NCBI GenBank assembly: GCA_029582155.1
Contig: CM055901.1
Coordinates: 50,597,206-50,661,205 of the forward strand
From: Panopea generosa
Taxonomy: Eukaryota; Mollusca; Bivalvia; Adapedonta; Hiatellidae
DNA length: 64,000 nucleotides
Direction of reading: 5' to 3'
Made by a program: the position numbers and the translations under genes. The notes under the pieces were generated by a model. It was given only the letters and a program-made list of their open reading frames with translations. It ran no database searches and had not been told where the DNA came from. Of this stretch, positions 11,743-23,934 are shown in pieces; position 1 is the stretch's first letter, and every line of letters begins with the position of its first letter.

Positions 11743-14658
11743 ACTTGGACAATTCTACCATGAAGAACAGACACACTTAGACCATTCTCCCATATAGAGC
11801 AGATACATCCTTGGACCATTCTGCCATGGATAACAGACACACACTTGGACCATTCTACCATGGAGAACAGACACACCCATAGACCGTTCTTACAGTGAGA
11901 ACAGACATATATTGGACTATTCTGCCATGGAGAACAGACATACAGTTGGACCATTTTATCATGGAAAACATAAATGCACTTGGATCATTTTACCATGGAA
12001 AAACAGACATACACTTGGACCATTCTACCATGGAGAACAGACATATACTTAAGACCATTCTGTAATGGAGAGCAGCCATAACCTTGGACCATTCTACCAT
12101 GAAGTACATACATACACTTTGACCAATCTGCCATGGAGAACAGACATTCACTTGGACAATTCTACCATGGAGAACAGACATCACTTGATCCCATTCTACC
12201 ATGGAGAACATACATACATTTGGACAAATCTGCCATGGAGAATAGAAATACTCTTAGATCATTCTGCCATGGAGAACAGACATTCACTTGGATCATTCTA
12301 CCATAGAGAACAGACATACACTTGGACCAATCTGCCATGGAGAACAGACATACACTTGGACCAATCTGCCAAGGAGAACAAACATATACTTGGACCATTC
12401 TGCCATGGAAACTGACATACATTTGGACCATTCTACCATGGAGAACATACATACACTTGGACCATTCTACCATGGAGAACAGACATACACTTGGACCATT
12501 CTGCCATGGAAACTGACATACATTTGGACCATTCTACCATGGAGAACAGTCATTCACTTGGACCACTTTACCATGGAAACTGACATACACTTGGACCATT
12601 CTACCATGGAGAACAGTCATTCACTTGGAGGATTCTACCATGAAGACATACACTTGGACCAATCTGCTATGGAGAACAAAAGTACTCTTAGATCATTCTG
12701 CCATGGAGAATAGAAATACACTTGGACCATTCTACCATGGAGAACAGACATACATCTGAGACCAATCTGCCATGGAGAACAGACATACACTTGGACCATT
12801 CTGTCATGGAAACTGACATACATTTGGACCATGCTACAATTGAGAACAGACATACACTTGGACCAATCTGCCATAGAGAAGAGACATTCATTTGGAAGAT
12901 TCTACCATGGAGAACATACATACACTTGGACCATTCAACCATGGAGAACAGACATACACTTGGACCATTATACCATGGAGAACAAACATACACTTGAACC
13001 AATCTGCTATGAAGAACAGAAATACTTTCAGACCATTCTGCCATGGAGAACAGACATGTATTCACTTGGACCAATCTGCCATGGAGAAGACATACACTTG
13101 GACCAATCTGCTTTAGTGAACAGAAATACTCTTAGACCATTCTGCCATGGAGAACAGACATACACATGGACCATTCTACCATGGAGAACAAACATACACT
13201 TGGACCATTCTGCCATTGAGAACAAACATACACTTGGACCATTCTGCCATGGAGAACAGATATACACTTGGACCATTCTTTCATGGAGAACAGACATACA
13301 TTTGGATCATTCTACCATGGAGAACAGACATACATTTGGACCAATCTGCCATGGAGAACAAATATACTCTTAGACTATTCTGCCATGAAGAACAAATATA
13401 CACTTGGACCATTCTGCAATGGAGAACAGAAATACACTTGGACCATTCTGCCATGGAAACTGACATACATTTGGACCATTCTACCATGGAGAACAGACAT
13501 ACACTTGGACCAATCTGGCATGGAGAACAGACATACACTTGGACCAATCTGCCATGGAGAACAAATATACTCTAAGACCATTCTGCCATGAAGAACAGAC
13601 ATACACTTGGACCAATCTGCCATGGAGAACAGACATTCACTTGGATTATTCTACCATGAAGAACAGACATACACTTGGACCATTCTACCATGGAGAACAG
13701 ACATACACTTGGACCATTATACCATGGAGAACAGACATACACTTGAACAAATCTGCTATGGAGAACAGAAATACTCTAAGACCATTCTGCCATGGAGAAC
13801 AGACATGTATTCACTTGGACCAATCTGCCATGGAGAAGACATATACGTAGACCAATCTGCTTTAGAGAACAGAAATACTCTTACACCATTCTGCCATGGA
13901 GGACAGACATACACTTGGACCATTCTACCATGGAGAACAGACATACACTTGGACCAATCTGCTATGGAAAACAGAAATACTCTTAGATCATTCTGCCATG
14001 GAGAACAGACATACACTTGGACCATTCTGCTATGGAGAACAGACTTACACTTGTACCATTCTGCCATGGAGAACAGACATACACTGGGACCATTCTACCA
14101 TGGAGAACAAACATACACTTGGACCAATCTGCCATGGAGAACAAATATACTTTAAGACCATTCTTCCATGGAGAACAAACATACACTTGGACCATTCTGC
14201 CATGGAGAACAGACATACACTTAGACCATTCTGCCATGGAGAACAGACATACACTTGGACCATTCTGCCATGGTGAACAGACTTACACTTGGACCATTCT
14301 GCCATGGAGAACAGACATACACTTGGACCATTCTGCCATGGAGAACAGACATACACTGGGACCATTCTGCCATGGTGAACAAACATACACTTGGACCAAT
14401 CTGCCATGGAGAACAAATATACTTTAAGACCATTCTGCCATGGAGAACAAACATACACTTGGACCAATCTGCCATGGAGAACAGACTTAAACTTGGACCA
14501 TTCTGCTATGGAGAACAGACTTAAACTTGGACCATTCTGCCATGGAGAACAGATTTACACTTGGACCATTCTGCCATGGAGAACAGATTTACACTTGGAC
14601 CATTCTGCCATGGAGAACAGACATACACTTGGACCATTCTGCCATGGAGAACTTACAC
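11743..14658. repeat. 34-bp minisatellite array
   Basis: About 86 units of 34 bp, with core 'gaccattctgccatggagaa' then 'cagacatacacttg'. Nearly every unit carries the palindrome CCATGG flanked by TCTG and CAGA. The consensus has no stop in many frames, so three-unit (34-codon) peptide repeats appear on both strands; they are not genes. Some units lack the four bases 'agaa' of the core, and alternation of such variants gives local higher-order patterns. Confidence 0.95.
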
Positions 14659-15259
14659 TTAAAATAATTTGACTCATGTACATCATAACAACAAAATACT
14701 CATACCAATACTGTCTTCATTCATGTTCATTATCCTCACCAACTTATCTGTTTCCCATGTTGGAAGAAAATATCAGTAAATATAATCAGATATTGTTTTA
14801 CCAGTTCAAAGATTCCCTAAGCTCTTTGGAGCATGTGTGAAAACTTCCTTAATAAGTATTTTATTGGAGAAATAATCCAAGACCTGTCACAAGTATTCTT
14901 ACTATAACATTTCTCAGAAGCAACTTTCACTCCTGGAAAATTCTCTGGCTGACCAAAATATTGATTTAATTGTCGTGACAAGCTTACATCAGCTGTGATA
15001 TTAATTTAGCATCGGAAATGACTGGGGAAGACTTACTGGAAAAATTATCTGGTTTGTCTTGCTGAATGATGTATGCACTGCTTGAAATTTTATAATAGAA
15101 TTAAAAAAAATGACAATGTACCTGGTGACGCAGATTGCCATTGAATGATGCATTAATTACATCAGTATTTGTGTGAATGTTTAAATATGTTCCTGGAAAG
15201 AAAGGAGGCTTAGTTAAAACAAGGGATATTTGTAAAACTTATATGGGCCCTGGTGATAG
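14659..15259. other. unique AT-rich sequence, no gene seen
   Basis: No gene, RNA or tandem structure was recognised. Confidence 0.5.
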
Positions 15260-15600
15260 TGCATCATGTTACTGGGTCATTTAGGAATTAGTCCAAAGAC
15301 TTTTATGATCTAGCCCAAACCATTCTCAAGATATCAGAAGGAAACCCAATTTTCTATAAATAGTAGGTGACCATGACCTACCAATCCTTAATGAATAGGA
15401 TTCATCTTACCAAGATGAACCACCAACAAAGTTTGATGTCTCAAGGCCAAACCATTCCTAAATTATCAGCACAAAACCAATTTCCTATTAAGTCAGTGGT
15501 CTTGACCTTTGACATACAACCCCCAAAATGTATAGTAGTCATCTGCTTAAAGAAGCAGACTACCTTCTAAGATTAAGGTCCATCCCTAGTAATCAACTGA
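15260..15600 (+). repeat. old two-unit repeat with 'gtgacc..gacctttgac' motifs
   Basis: Two diverged units of about 130-150 bp. Each contains a phrase like 'aagtttgatgtctcaaggcc', then 'aaaccattc', 'atatcag' or 'ttatcagcac', then 'aaacccaattttctat', and each ends in a 'gaccttgacc'-like phrase. I recognise the pattern from bivalve interspersed repeats. A 67-codon frame at 15367 lies entirely within it. Confidence 0.6.
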
Positions 15601-15619
15601 AAACACACCCTGTTTAAGA

Positions 15620-15890
15620 TATATATTTAAACATTCAATAATAATGATATATTGAAAAGAGATTTCCTAACTTGACCAGCGCGTCTAGGTTAGACTAAAA
15701 TAGATTTCCCACTTAAAATTGCAACATATTTTGAGACATATCAAATGAGTCATTTCATTTTGATTTCAATTTGACCCATTATACTAGTTTACATATTGTA
15801 GAATTTGTTTCATCTTAAAAAGAGTGAAGGTTGTCAAGTAGTATTGGGGATTTCAGAATCGGGATTCTGTTTACCACTATGATAAACATA
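15620..15890 (+). repeat. dispersed repeat, copy 1 (inverted partner at 53480-53730)
   Basis: Shares a colinear stretch with the reverse complement of 53480-53730: 'gatttcctaacttg', 'agcgcgtctaggttagacta', 'agatttcccacttaaaattg' followed by 'caacatattttg', 'tttgatttcaatttga', and 'aaggttgtcaagtagtatt'. Identity by eye is roughly three in four. Element class is unknown. Confidence 0.65.
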
Positions 15891-16519
15891 TTGTTTTTGT
15901 CATGTCTTGGTGGATTTGTTATACCAAACCATTCAAATTATATTATTTATGGGGATGAGATGCTTTTTGTAGATATTTAAAATAATTCTTTTTTTTAAGA
16001 AATTTATAGCATTTTGTCCCCCTGATATAATTGGTAAAAAAAAAGAAGCTAAAAATGTATCTTATTCATATTTAACATAAATTAGCCCAATAAGTAGGTG
16101 CTCCAAGATTCATATTAAGGGGCTTGGATCAATTTGTGGTCCACAAAGTGGATCTTGATACTCACATAGGAAAATAGATAATTCTCCTTGTTTCAAGTAT
16201 TTCAGCAATGACTTTTATCAACTTTTGGTCATTATAAATTAACTGCTAGCTTATCATCCAAATTTTTCTTAAAAGGGGGACAGAGGGTGGGGGGATTTTA
16301 TTTTTATTTTTTTTTTTTAAATTCATGAAAATAAAAAGGGTTGTGGCAGCATAAAAATTAAGGGGGTGGAGAGGGGGGGGGAGTGCAGCAGGGATCTAGC
16401 AATTAATTTATTATTGCTTATAACAGTCATAGTTGTTGAATTTATTTTTTCAAATGAAGGGGCCAGCAGAAGCCACAAAATGGTCAGAAATTTTTTAAAA
16501 AGCTCACCTTGAACTCTAA
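15891..16519. other. AT-rich and low-complexity sequence, no gene seen
   Basis: Contains T-rich and G-rich runs (16260-16390) and no convincing coding feature. Confidence 0.5.
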
Positions 16520-16855
16520 ACCGCGGCGTGGTCTTGTGGTAGAGCGTCCGCCTCGCATGCGAAAGGTCGTGGGTTCAATCCCTGGCCGGGTCATACCAAA
16601 GACTTTAAAAATGGTACTAGAAGCTTCCTCGCTTGACGCTCAGCATTTAGAGGAGAGTTCTAGGTCTGGTCGGCCTGGTGTCAGTATAATGTGACTGGGG
16701 TATCATACCATGTGTCTGCAGCATGATACTCCAGTGTGACAGTGCTTAGAATACTGTCTCAAGTAGACACCATCGCAATATGACTGAAAAATTGTTGAAA
16801 GCGACGCTAAACACCATACAACATCACGGTAAACTCAAGCAAACTAAAAATGATT
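16520..16855 (+). mobile_element. tRNA-headed SINE, well preserved (RUDI/V-SINE-like)
   Basis: The head at about 16520-16590 is strongly tRNA-like: D-arm 'ggtcttgtggtagagc', an anticodon-loop stretch 'ctcgcat' (would read CGC, alanine), T-arm 'gggttcaatccc' and an acceptor-like pairing of 'cggc' with 'gccg'. The body carries on to 'gaaagcgacgctaaacacc' and an A-rich end near 16850. Tails of the form 'gcgttaaac' followed by A-rich sequence are typical of molluscan SINEs such as RUDI; family assignment is inference. A 61-codon frame overlapping the head is an artefact. The head is intact enough that this is probably the youngest SINE in the window. Confidence 0.8.
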
Positions 16856-17649
16856 AAAAAATTTAAAAAAACAATTTGTTTGCCCTGCTCCTACCTACTC
16901 GCTCAAAATTGCAGCTATACAAACATTTTTATTGACTTTCAAAGTGTTGAACATTTTTTTCAAGATTTCTGACCATTTTTGTTTAAAATGACCGTAAAAA
17001 TCAAAATCTGGTTGAAAAAAAAAATAGCTACCAACTTACCCACATGAAAAATACTGGGTCAGAGCACAGCAAACAAACGTCTTTTTAAGGATGGCCTTAT
17101 TTATATTTCAATTTGTAATGCTCCCAGAAGAAATCAATAACACCTTGATCAATCCTAACCTTTCATAACAAATTTCCGCCAGCCAAAATCATTTGTGGTA
17201 GCTAAATTTAGTAAAATCATTGTCACATGGCAAGGTGTATTCTGGAATGTAAGGCCGTCACATTGGATTTTCCATCATGGCTGAAGAAGCAAAACATGAT
17301 GTGATTGGCAAGGTTGTTGTTCAAAATAGATCAGTATAACGACTATGATATCGACATTGACAACATTTATTATATGGATAAAAAATTGATGGGAATTCGC
17401 ATAGCATCCAAATGAGATAATCAATTCAGTAAATAAATAATCTTTAGCAACTTGATCTTTGCAAAAAAAGAGAAAAAAACAAACAAATTATTAGTATGTG
17501 GGTTCAGTCAACTTTGTATACTGTTACACGTCAACGATAAGGCTACATGTACAGTGGGAGCAGTCAGATCCTGCTGGCACATCACTGGTTTAATCATGAC
17601 CATCACAGATGTTTTTATTACAAGTGCGATTAAAAACTATTTGATTTAA
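16856..17649. other. AT-rich unique sequence, no gene seen
   Basis: No convincing exon, RNA or repeat. A 65-codon frame at 17452 has no recognisable features. Confidence 0.5.
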
Positions 17650-17900
17650 ATTTTCCAATTAAAAAATCATGTTGTTTTTTGTTGTTGTTTGTTTTATATT
17701 TTTCATTAGGGTATAAAAACCCAAATGGATATGAAGTTTTATTGTAATATCTGATAATTATTGGTTAGCATATGATCTTAACAGTGTTACACTCTATTTT
17801 CCAGTTTGCTAAAAAAATTCCTAATTTCCCCTCAATCTCGCTGGGGTTTTTTCAGATCTTGAAGGCTTGGGCCACTTCCCAATTTCCAGAAAAAGGCTAT
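17650..17900 (+). repeat. dispersed repeat, copy 2 (pair with 7600-7860)
   Basis: Same order of phrases as the copy at 7600-7860: 'aaaatcatgttg' with a T/G tract, 'gttagcatatgatcttaa', 'tgttacactctattttccag' and 'tttgctaaa'. Old and of unknown class. Confidence 0.6.
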
Positions 17901-18851
17901 TTAAACAATTATCACTGAATAATAATGTAGCTTGACAAAGGGGAACAACTGTGACTATGCTATCTTTAATTACCTCTTACAAGTTGTCTGAGCTTGATCA
18001 GAGACAAATATATCATGTTTTAATGATCAATACTTTCTTGCAACGGAAACAGATAGATCTAGATTAATAATAAAAAATAAGTGCAGACAGACTAATTTAT
18101 TAATACAGCTATAAATAAGAAATGGCCTGTTTTAATGATATATGGAGGTTAACTGCTTGACAACAAGGAAAACAAAATGGAAAGATTGAAATATTTGAAC
18201 AATCGTCTGAAACAATAAAAAAAAATATTTCCATCAGTTCTTATTTCAGAAATTAACAGTCAGGTCTGTTAATTGAAGTCACTGGCTTTTTAATTAGTGT
18301 TTAATGCACAATTAGTGAAAAGACCAATTAACAATTATTGCCACTATACATAGCGGCGTATACATGTATCTGTTCATATATATATATATAATGAAGAGAA
18401 TTTTTATAGAAGACATATGAATAAATCGACAGATAAGACAACTGCAAGCGTGTCCGTTTGTATCTCAAATGCAAACCACGTGCTTGTACCGCGGTACTCT
18501 TAGTATTTTGAAATATTCGACAAGCATCAATGTGAAATGAAAATACTGTATATAGTAACATTAAATACTGTATATAGTAAGAGTCATAAATAAATAAATA
18601 TTTAACTCTCTGAATGTATACCTTTCCAATTACAATAAAAACAGTCTACGTCTAAGTTTGATAATCAAACCACATTGTTTACAGAGCAGAATGCAGCCGA
18701 ATTTAAATCACGCCTGAAAGGTTAACTGTAATTCAATTAATTTTATCGAGTGTTGTCGTCGTCGTCATCAATTAAATTAATTCAATTAACTTTGTGTAAC
18801 ATGTAAACTTTAGAATTTAGAACTTATCATCTAGTAATATATATATTTATA
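17901..18851. other. AT-rich unique sequence with a short AT microsatellite
   Basis: An (AT)n stretch lies near 18376-18392. Otherwise nothing recognised. Confidence 0.5.
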
Positions 18852-19266
18852 CAGTTGAACTTCGTTGGCTCGAACGTGGATAGCTGGAACACCACATAGA
18901 GTTCGAATTACTCAACTGATGAAGCCCTAACAGGGGTTTTGGGGAGCTGGGTAACATGGCGAATTAGTTTTAGAGATCTGGGGAAGACTGGCCAGGATCA
19001 ACGGCCTAATTGTAGAGATTTGGGTTTTTTTTTAGGAACTATGGCAAATACATTAAGAGATCTTGGGGAACAATGACCATTACTTTAAGGGAGACATGGA
19101 ACAGGGACCCCACTGGGAGAGCCTCTCTGGTCCCGGTCGATTCCTAGTTCGCTGTATATACATGTACATGTATGGTATAATGTTGTACAATACTTGACTC
19201 GAACAACTCTTAACTCGAACTATTTTATTCAGTCCTGTCGGGTTCGAGCCATCTCAGTTCTACCGT
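18852..19266. mobile_element. pogo/Tigger-like MITE
   Basis: The left end 'acagttgaacttcgttggct' (then cgaac) and the reverse complement of the right end, 'acggtagaactgagatggct' (then cgaac), form imperfect terminal inverted repeats of about 26 bp with about 20 matches. Each is bounded by TA, as expected for Tc1/mariner-pogo insertions. The ~415-bp interior has no transposase; it carries imperfect repeats of 'agagatctggggaacatggc' type, also found alone at 25500-25625 and 30715-30850. Superfamily is inferred from termini and TA. Confidence 0.6.
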
Positions 19267-20256
19267 ATCACAGTTTTCACTAACAGCCAAAAGAAGGGTG
19301 TTCATAGAGATCCGATCTATACAAACATTTTGTAATTTAGTCACTGAACAGGTGAATATAAATGTTAAAAATTGAAGTGTACAACTTGGTATTGGTTAAC
19401 AGAATAAGTATTTGAATATTTTGTTTGAAGATTTTGGACAAAAAAAATAAATTTAAAAGTGCCATATTGTCTACCAAACCGTTTTAAAATATCACGATAT
19501 GCTACTAGAACAGAGACATAGACACATAGACTCGCAGGTGCAGGTGCTTCTCGTGAGAGCTCGTAAACACCTCAATCACGTGACCGTGATCTCCGCCATA
19601 TTTCATCTGGTTTCCTGGCCGTTTAATAAATTGTCGATTTATCGATTTATTAGGGAACCAGACGACGGGCGCTCCTGCAACTGTGGAAACAATAATATTT
19701 GTTTACGTGGCGACGGCAATTTCCGCATTTTTCCACTTATAATTATATTATTGTGGTTTATAAACAGACTATATTGATGAGCGGGTTTTGATACTGTTTT
19801 ATTGTTATTATTTCCCCGACTTCATACTGTTGCCAACTCGGTGATTTAATTACTGTGTTTTTATATCATGTGTTTATTATTTAACATACTTCAGAGGTGA
19901 CGAGCGTATTTTTTTGTTCTGTAGCGATGAGAGAGTTCAATTTCTTTGTCACTGTTCAATGTATGATGCAATTTAGTCACTGAATGCTCATTTACATCCC
20001 TGTTAACGGTAAGATTTTCAAATTTACCAGTGTCATGTGTCAATTCATAGACACTTTGTGTATTGAACATGCATTCCGAAAGTCAGCTCCAAGTGTCAGA
20101 TGACAACTGTGAAGTGAAGTGACATCACCGAATATATATAATTGCCATCCTCAATACACGGGATGTCACCCTATTAGCCCAATAAAAATTATACCTATAG
20201 TTTGGAGTCATATAAACTAGAAGGTTATGACATTCCTATGTACATGTGTTAATTGA
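19267..20256. other. unique sequence upstream of the retrotransposon
   Basis: Contains a 92-codon open frame (19499-19777) without a recognisable domain, and a more GC-rich patch described separately. It may include the decayed 5' part of the left LTR, which I cannot delimit. Confidence 0.4.
19520..19700 (+). promoter_or_regulatory. possible promoter-like patch (E-box and YY1-like motif)
   Basis: In otherwise AT-rich DNA this patch is richer in CpG and holds 'atcacgtgac' (E-box CACGTG) and 'ctccgccatattt' (YY1-like GCCAT core). No downstream host exon was identified, so this is a weak inference. Confidence 0.2.
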
Positions 20257-20346
20257 ACTAATCATATTCTGTTACATTCCAGATGACCATGGTCATTGTT
20301 ATGCATAAATACTTGTAAAAGACAAATAGACAGTGTTCTTATTTAT
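20257..20346 (+). repeat. left LTR remnant (3' end)
   Basis: This 90-bp stretch matches 23935-24024 with about five mismatches, from 'actaatcatatt' to 'agtgttcttattta'. It lies 54 bp before the first gag ATG. The 5' boundary of the full LTR cannot be fixed, because upstream sequence has no counterpart on the right. Confidence 0.75.
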
Positions 20347-20400
20347 GACCACGATCTGAGTTAATCGACAACCAGAGTGACTATCATCTGCTGAAGAGAA

Positions 20401-21240
20401 ATGCCTGCCGTACAGTGTCCCATCTCTGGCTGTGAATATGTAACCGACGACCTGTCACTGCTGCTAAAGTTGAAAAAGTGAAGAGGCCTATCATATCGGC
20501 AGCAGGCACAAGTGAGGAATGGGCATACTTCGCCTCACGATGGTCTGAATATGTTGATGCGACCAAAGTCACTGGCCGTGACAAAGTAGTTAAGCTGCTG
20601 GAATGTTGTGATGAACAGCTACGCAAAGACTTAACGCGATCTGCAAGTGGAAGCCTTATTAACAAAACTGATATAGAGGTACTTACTGCAATTAAAAAAC
20701 TTGCCGTCCGTGAAGAAAACACTATGGTGGCCAGAGTCTCATTACACAACATGCGCCAAGACCGTGATGAACCTGTGCGTAGTTTTTGCGCACGATGACG
20801 TGGACAAGCGGGCGTCTGCAAATTTATAATAAAGTGCTCCAATGGTGACACTGATGTCAATTACACAGACACAATTGTAAGAGATGTACTCGCAAGGAGT
20901 GTTGCCGATCCAGATATCCAGCTCGACCTCCTCGGCGACAAGAATCAGGACATGACATTGGAGGAGGTTTCTCAGTTCATTGAAGCTAAAGAGGCAGGAA
21001 AATGTTCAGCTTCTCGCCTACTTGATTCTCATGCAGTAGAATCAGCTAGCAGTTCATATAAAAGGGCAAAACAAACAGCACTAAAAGACAAAACTGAACC
21101 ATGTTAGTATTGCAGTAACAAAAGGTCATGGTAAGACCTCACCAGCCCGTCTCCGCATGAAAGAATGCCCAGCATACGGTCACAAGTGCAGACATTGCAA
21201 CCGCGATAATCACTTTGAGAGTGTATGTCGAAGTAAAGAC
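20401..21240 (+). pseudogene. gag: gag relic of the gypsy element
   Basis: Starts at ATG 20401 with a C2H2-like N-terminus (CPISGCEY) whose frame stops at about 20479. Homologous sequence resumes in another frame (20478-20798: a capsid-like region with 'GTSEEWAYFASRWSEYVDAT'), is broken again after about 20800, continues to an 'EAKEAG..SASRLL' region near 21000, and ends with a CCHC zinc knuckle at 21187-21228 (C-x2-C-x4-H-x4-C). At least two frameshifts and an internal deletion near 20460 are visible. Gag packages element RNA; this copy cannot make an intact protein. Confidence 0.75.
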
Positions 21241-21716
21241 AAGCCAAAAGCAACGACACCTACCCCTCACAGTGTAAACGAATGTGAAGGTGCTGTATTT
21301 GACATTTTGTGTACCATTTCAAACACTGAACACAATCGCGATAGGGACAAAATAGCCATCGACCATCACCTGTATGACCATCTCTCTGATACTTGGATCA
21401 AGAAGAGCTCAAGGTCACAACCATTCATTAACCTTACCATCAGGATCTCGCCCGATGATTATAGAACCCTTGGCTTCAATCTTACGTCTGAAACCAAATA
21501 TGTCGTCCTCCCTGCCGTGGCAGACACAGGGTGCCAAAGTTGCCTTGCAGGTATCAAGGTCATCCATCGTCTCGGGTTGAACACCACTGCTCCCATTCAT
21601 GTCACCATGCAGATGCACGCTGCTAACTGCAAAGGTATCAATATTCTCGGCGCAACCATCCTTCGTATCTGTGGCAAAGACGAACAAATCGGCATGTTGA
21701 AACCAGACCGATGACT
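21241..21716 (+). pseudogene. retroviral-type aspartic protease region of the gypsy element
   Basis: The frame running on from the zinc knuckle contains 'LPAVADTGCQSCL', with the catalytic DTG at about 21523-21531. It closes with a stop at 21714-21716, before the pol frame that opens at 21801, so gag-protease and pol are no longer in one frame. The second conserved half of the fold (a hydrophobic-hydrophobic-Gly motif, possibly 'INILGA' near 21640) is plausible. Strand and spacing fit the gypsy order. Confidence 0.65.
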
Positions 21717-21800
21717 TATGTAACCGACAATTAGACACGCTCTTCATCAGCAGAGAGGGCATATATCGATCTTGGCATTATCTCTGACAGCTTTCCCACA

Positions 21801-23417
21801 GTGGGTGAGATAAACGAAGTGCAACAAACTGCAATGACAGCAACTTTGCAGAACGACCTTCACAACACTGAAACTATTCGAAGTGTCAGCAACCTGATGG
21901 CAATCTGTGAATGCCCTAAACGCCAGCTACCACCTCCACCCCAAAGAAAGCTGCCTTATAAATCAATGGAATACAATTGCATACAACTGCAGGAATTCCT
22001 CATTGACCACTATAGATCTAGCACGTTCAACACCTGCAATCATCAACCGTTACCATTGATGACTGGCCCTTCAATGCGATTAATGGTAGATCCCAATGCT
22101 GAACCTGTTGCTCACCACACACTTGTACCTGTTCCACTTCACTGGCAGGATGAAGTTAATGCTGGACTTGACCAGGATGTTCGACGTGTACTTGAACCAG
22201 TTCCCATCGGGGAACCTGTCACTTTATGCCATATGATGGTCATATGTGCTAAGAAAAATGATAAACCACGCCGCACTGTTGATTTTCAGCCTCTCAACGC
22301 ACACGCGACTTTGGAAACTCATCAAACAACTTCACCATTTCACCAAGCTAAATTAGTGCCTCATGACAAGAAGAAGACGGGGTCCTTGATGCCTGGAATG
22401 GTTACCACAGTGTTTCCATTCATAGAGATGATCGCCATCTCACTACATACACCATGGGCTAGATATCGTTACAAGACCTCTCCTCAAGGATACATCGCAT
22501 TTGGTGACGGCTACACCAGACGGTATGATGAAATTGTAGCAGATATACCAAACAAAACTAAATGTATAGATGACGTCCTTCTCTGGGCTGATTCCCTAGA
22601 GGAAAGCTTCTTTCAAGCTGTTCATTGGTTTGACATCTGTGGACAACAAGGTATCACACTGAACCCTGGAAAGTTTGTATTTGGACAAGACTCTGTGGAA
22701 TTTGCTGGATTCGAAACAACATCAAAACGTGTCCGTCCGTGCATGAAATACCTTCGTGCTATCATAGATTTCCCGGCACCCAAGCACCTAACAGATGTGC
22801 GGTCCTGGTTTGGCCTTGTGAACCAAGTGTCCTATGCCTTAAGTATGGTCAAAAAGATGCTACCATTCAGGCAATTATTGAAACCTGGAATATCTTTTGT
22901 TTGGGACGACGACCTCAACAACGCTTTTGAAGCATCCAAAGCTGCAATCATAAGTGAAATTGAAGGTGTTAAAATATTTGACCACAGTAAACTAACATGT
23001 CTTGCTACTGATTGGTCGAAAACTGGCATCGATTTTTGGCTATTTCAAAAACACTGCAACTGTCCAGACAGGAACCATTTTGCTGCCGTACAGGATGGAA
23101 GAACACACTCGTGGGCATTGGGTTCACTCGTTCTGCTGAATCCCGTTACGCGCCAGTTGAGGGTGAAGCCCTTGCAGTTGCAGACGCTCTGGACAAAGCA
23201 AGATATTTTGGGATGCGAGAATCTCATCATCGCCGTTGACCACAAACCTCTATTGAAAATACTTGGTGACAGGTCTCTGGAAGACATCTCTAACTCTCGC
23301 CTCAAGAACTTAAAGGAGAATACTCTCAGGTACCGATTCCGTATGATTCATGTGCCAGGCGTCAAACAACGAGCTGCTGACTGTGTCTCTCGTCACCCAG
23401 CTGGTAACTCTGAGTAA
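21801..23417 (+). pseudogene. pol: reverse transcriptase/RNase H region (pol) of the gypsy element
   Basis: A 538-codon open frame, long but internally damaged. RT landmarks: 'PRRTVDFQPLN' near residue 156, 'TPWARYRYKTSPQG' near 217, the catalytic box 'CIDD' near 255, and 'DVRSWFGLVNQVSYA' in the thumb region. RNase H landmarks: 'TDWS' near 403 and 'AVDHKPLL' near 478. Two compensating frameshift pairs are evident. Between about 22380 and 22440 the frame does not match the family while a neighbouring frame does; between about 23095 and 23215 the expected 'RYAPVEGEALA' lies in another frame (23012-23239). The absence of stops is therefore partly luck. It cannot encode a working polymerase. Confidence 0.85.
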
Positions 23418-23877
23418 CTTACACTTACAGATGACATAGCAGCTATCATTCAATATGTTTCGATTCCGGCAACACTGCTACCTTCCAGAACGTTCCTAGC
23501 AGGCATACGTGCTTCTGAAACAGATACTAATACTATAGAGGAGTGTGTTATTACATCAGCTACATCTTCACTTGACTTGCTCGCAATGAAATCAGTGACA
23601 TGGGAAAGAGTCCGTATCGCCACAGCAAGTGATGACAGCATGAACCAACAACTTGACCTTACCGAGTCTGGTACACCCGACTCCCGTCGTGAGTTCGCTG
23701 TACCACTGCAGGACTATTTCTAATTTCGGGACCACCTCCATACTATCGATGGTGTCATACTATACAAGGATCGTATAGTAATACCTCCCTCCCTTCGACA
23801 TGACAGATTAACTGCTTTACATTCTGCTTACCAAGGTGTCACCTCTATGATCTCGAGAGCTGAGGCTTCAGTATTTT
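23418..23877 (+). pseudogene. integrase N-terminal remnant, truncated
   Basis: After the RNase H stop, coding-like sequence resumes with 'ATASDDSMNQQL' and 'LQDYF', then an in-frame stop, then 'LHSAYQGVTSMISRAEASVF', which matches the HHCC zinc-binding start of a gypsy integrase. It stops abruptly at about 23877. The catalytic DDE core is missing, and sequence jumps to unrelated AT-rich DNA and the right LTR fragment at 23935. Confidence 0.7.
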
Positions 23878-23934
23878 AAGAGACACTAGTTTGTGTTAAC
23901 TTTATTATTTTCACTAGAATTATAATAAGAACTA

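Noticed and set aside
11703..14672. Many overlapping 34-residue-repeat frames
   Set aside because: The 34-bp consensus lacks stops in several frames, so three units give a 34-codon period. No frame dominates.
16509..16694. A 61-codon open frame
   Set aside because: Lies over the tRNA-like head and body of a SINE.
19499..19777. A 92-codon open frame
   Set aside because: No domain, no splice signals, and a composition that gives no support. Kept only as part of a promoter-like patch.
21415..21762. A minus-strand frame opposite the protease region
   Set aside because: Shadow of the gypsy protease frame, which carries the real DTG motif.
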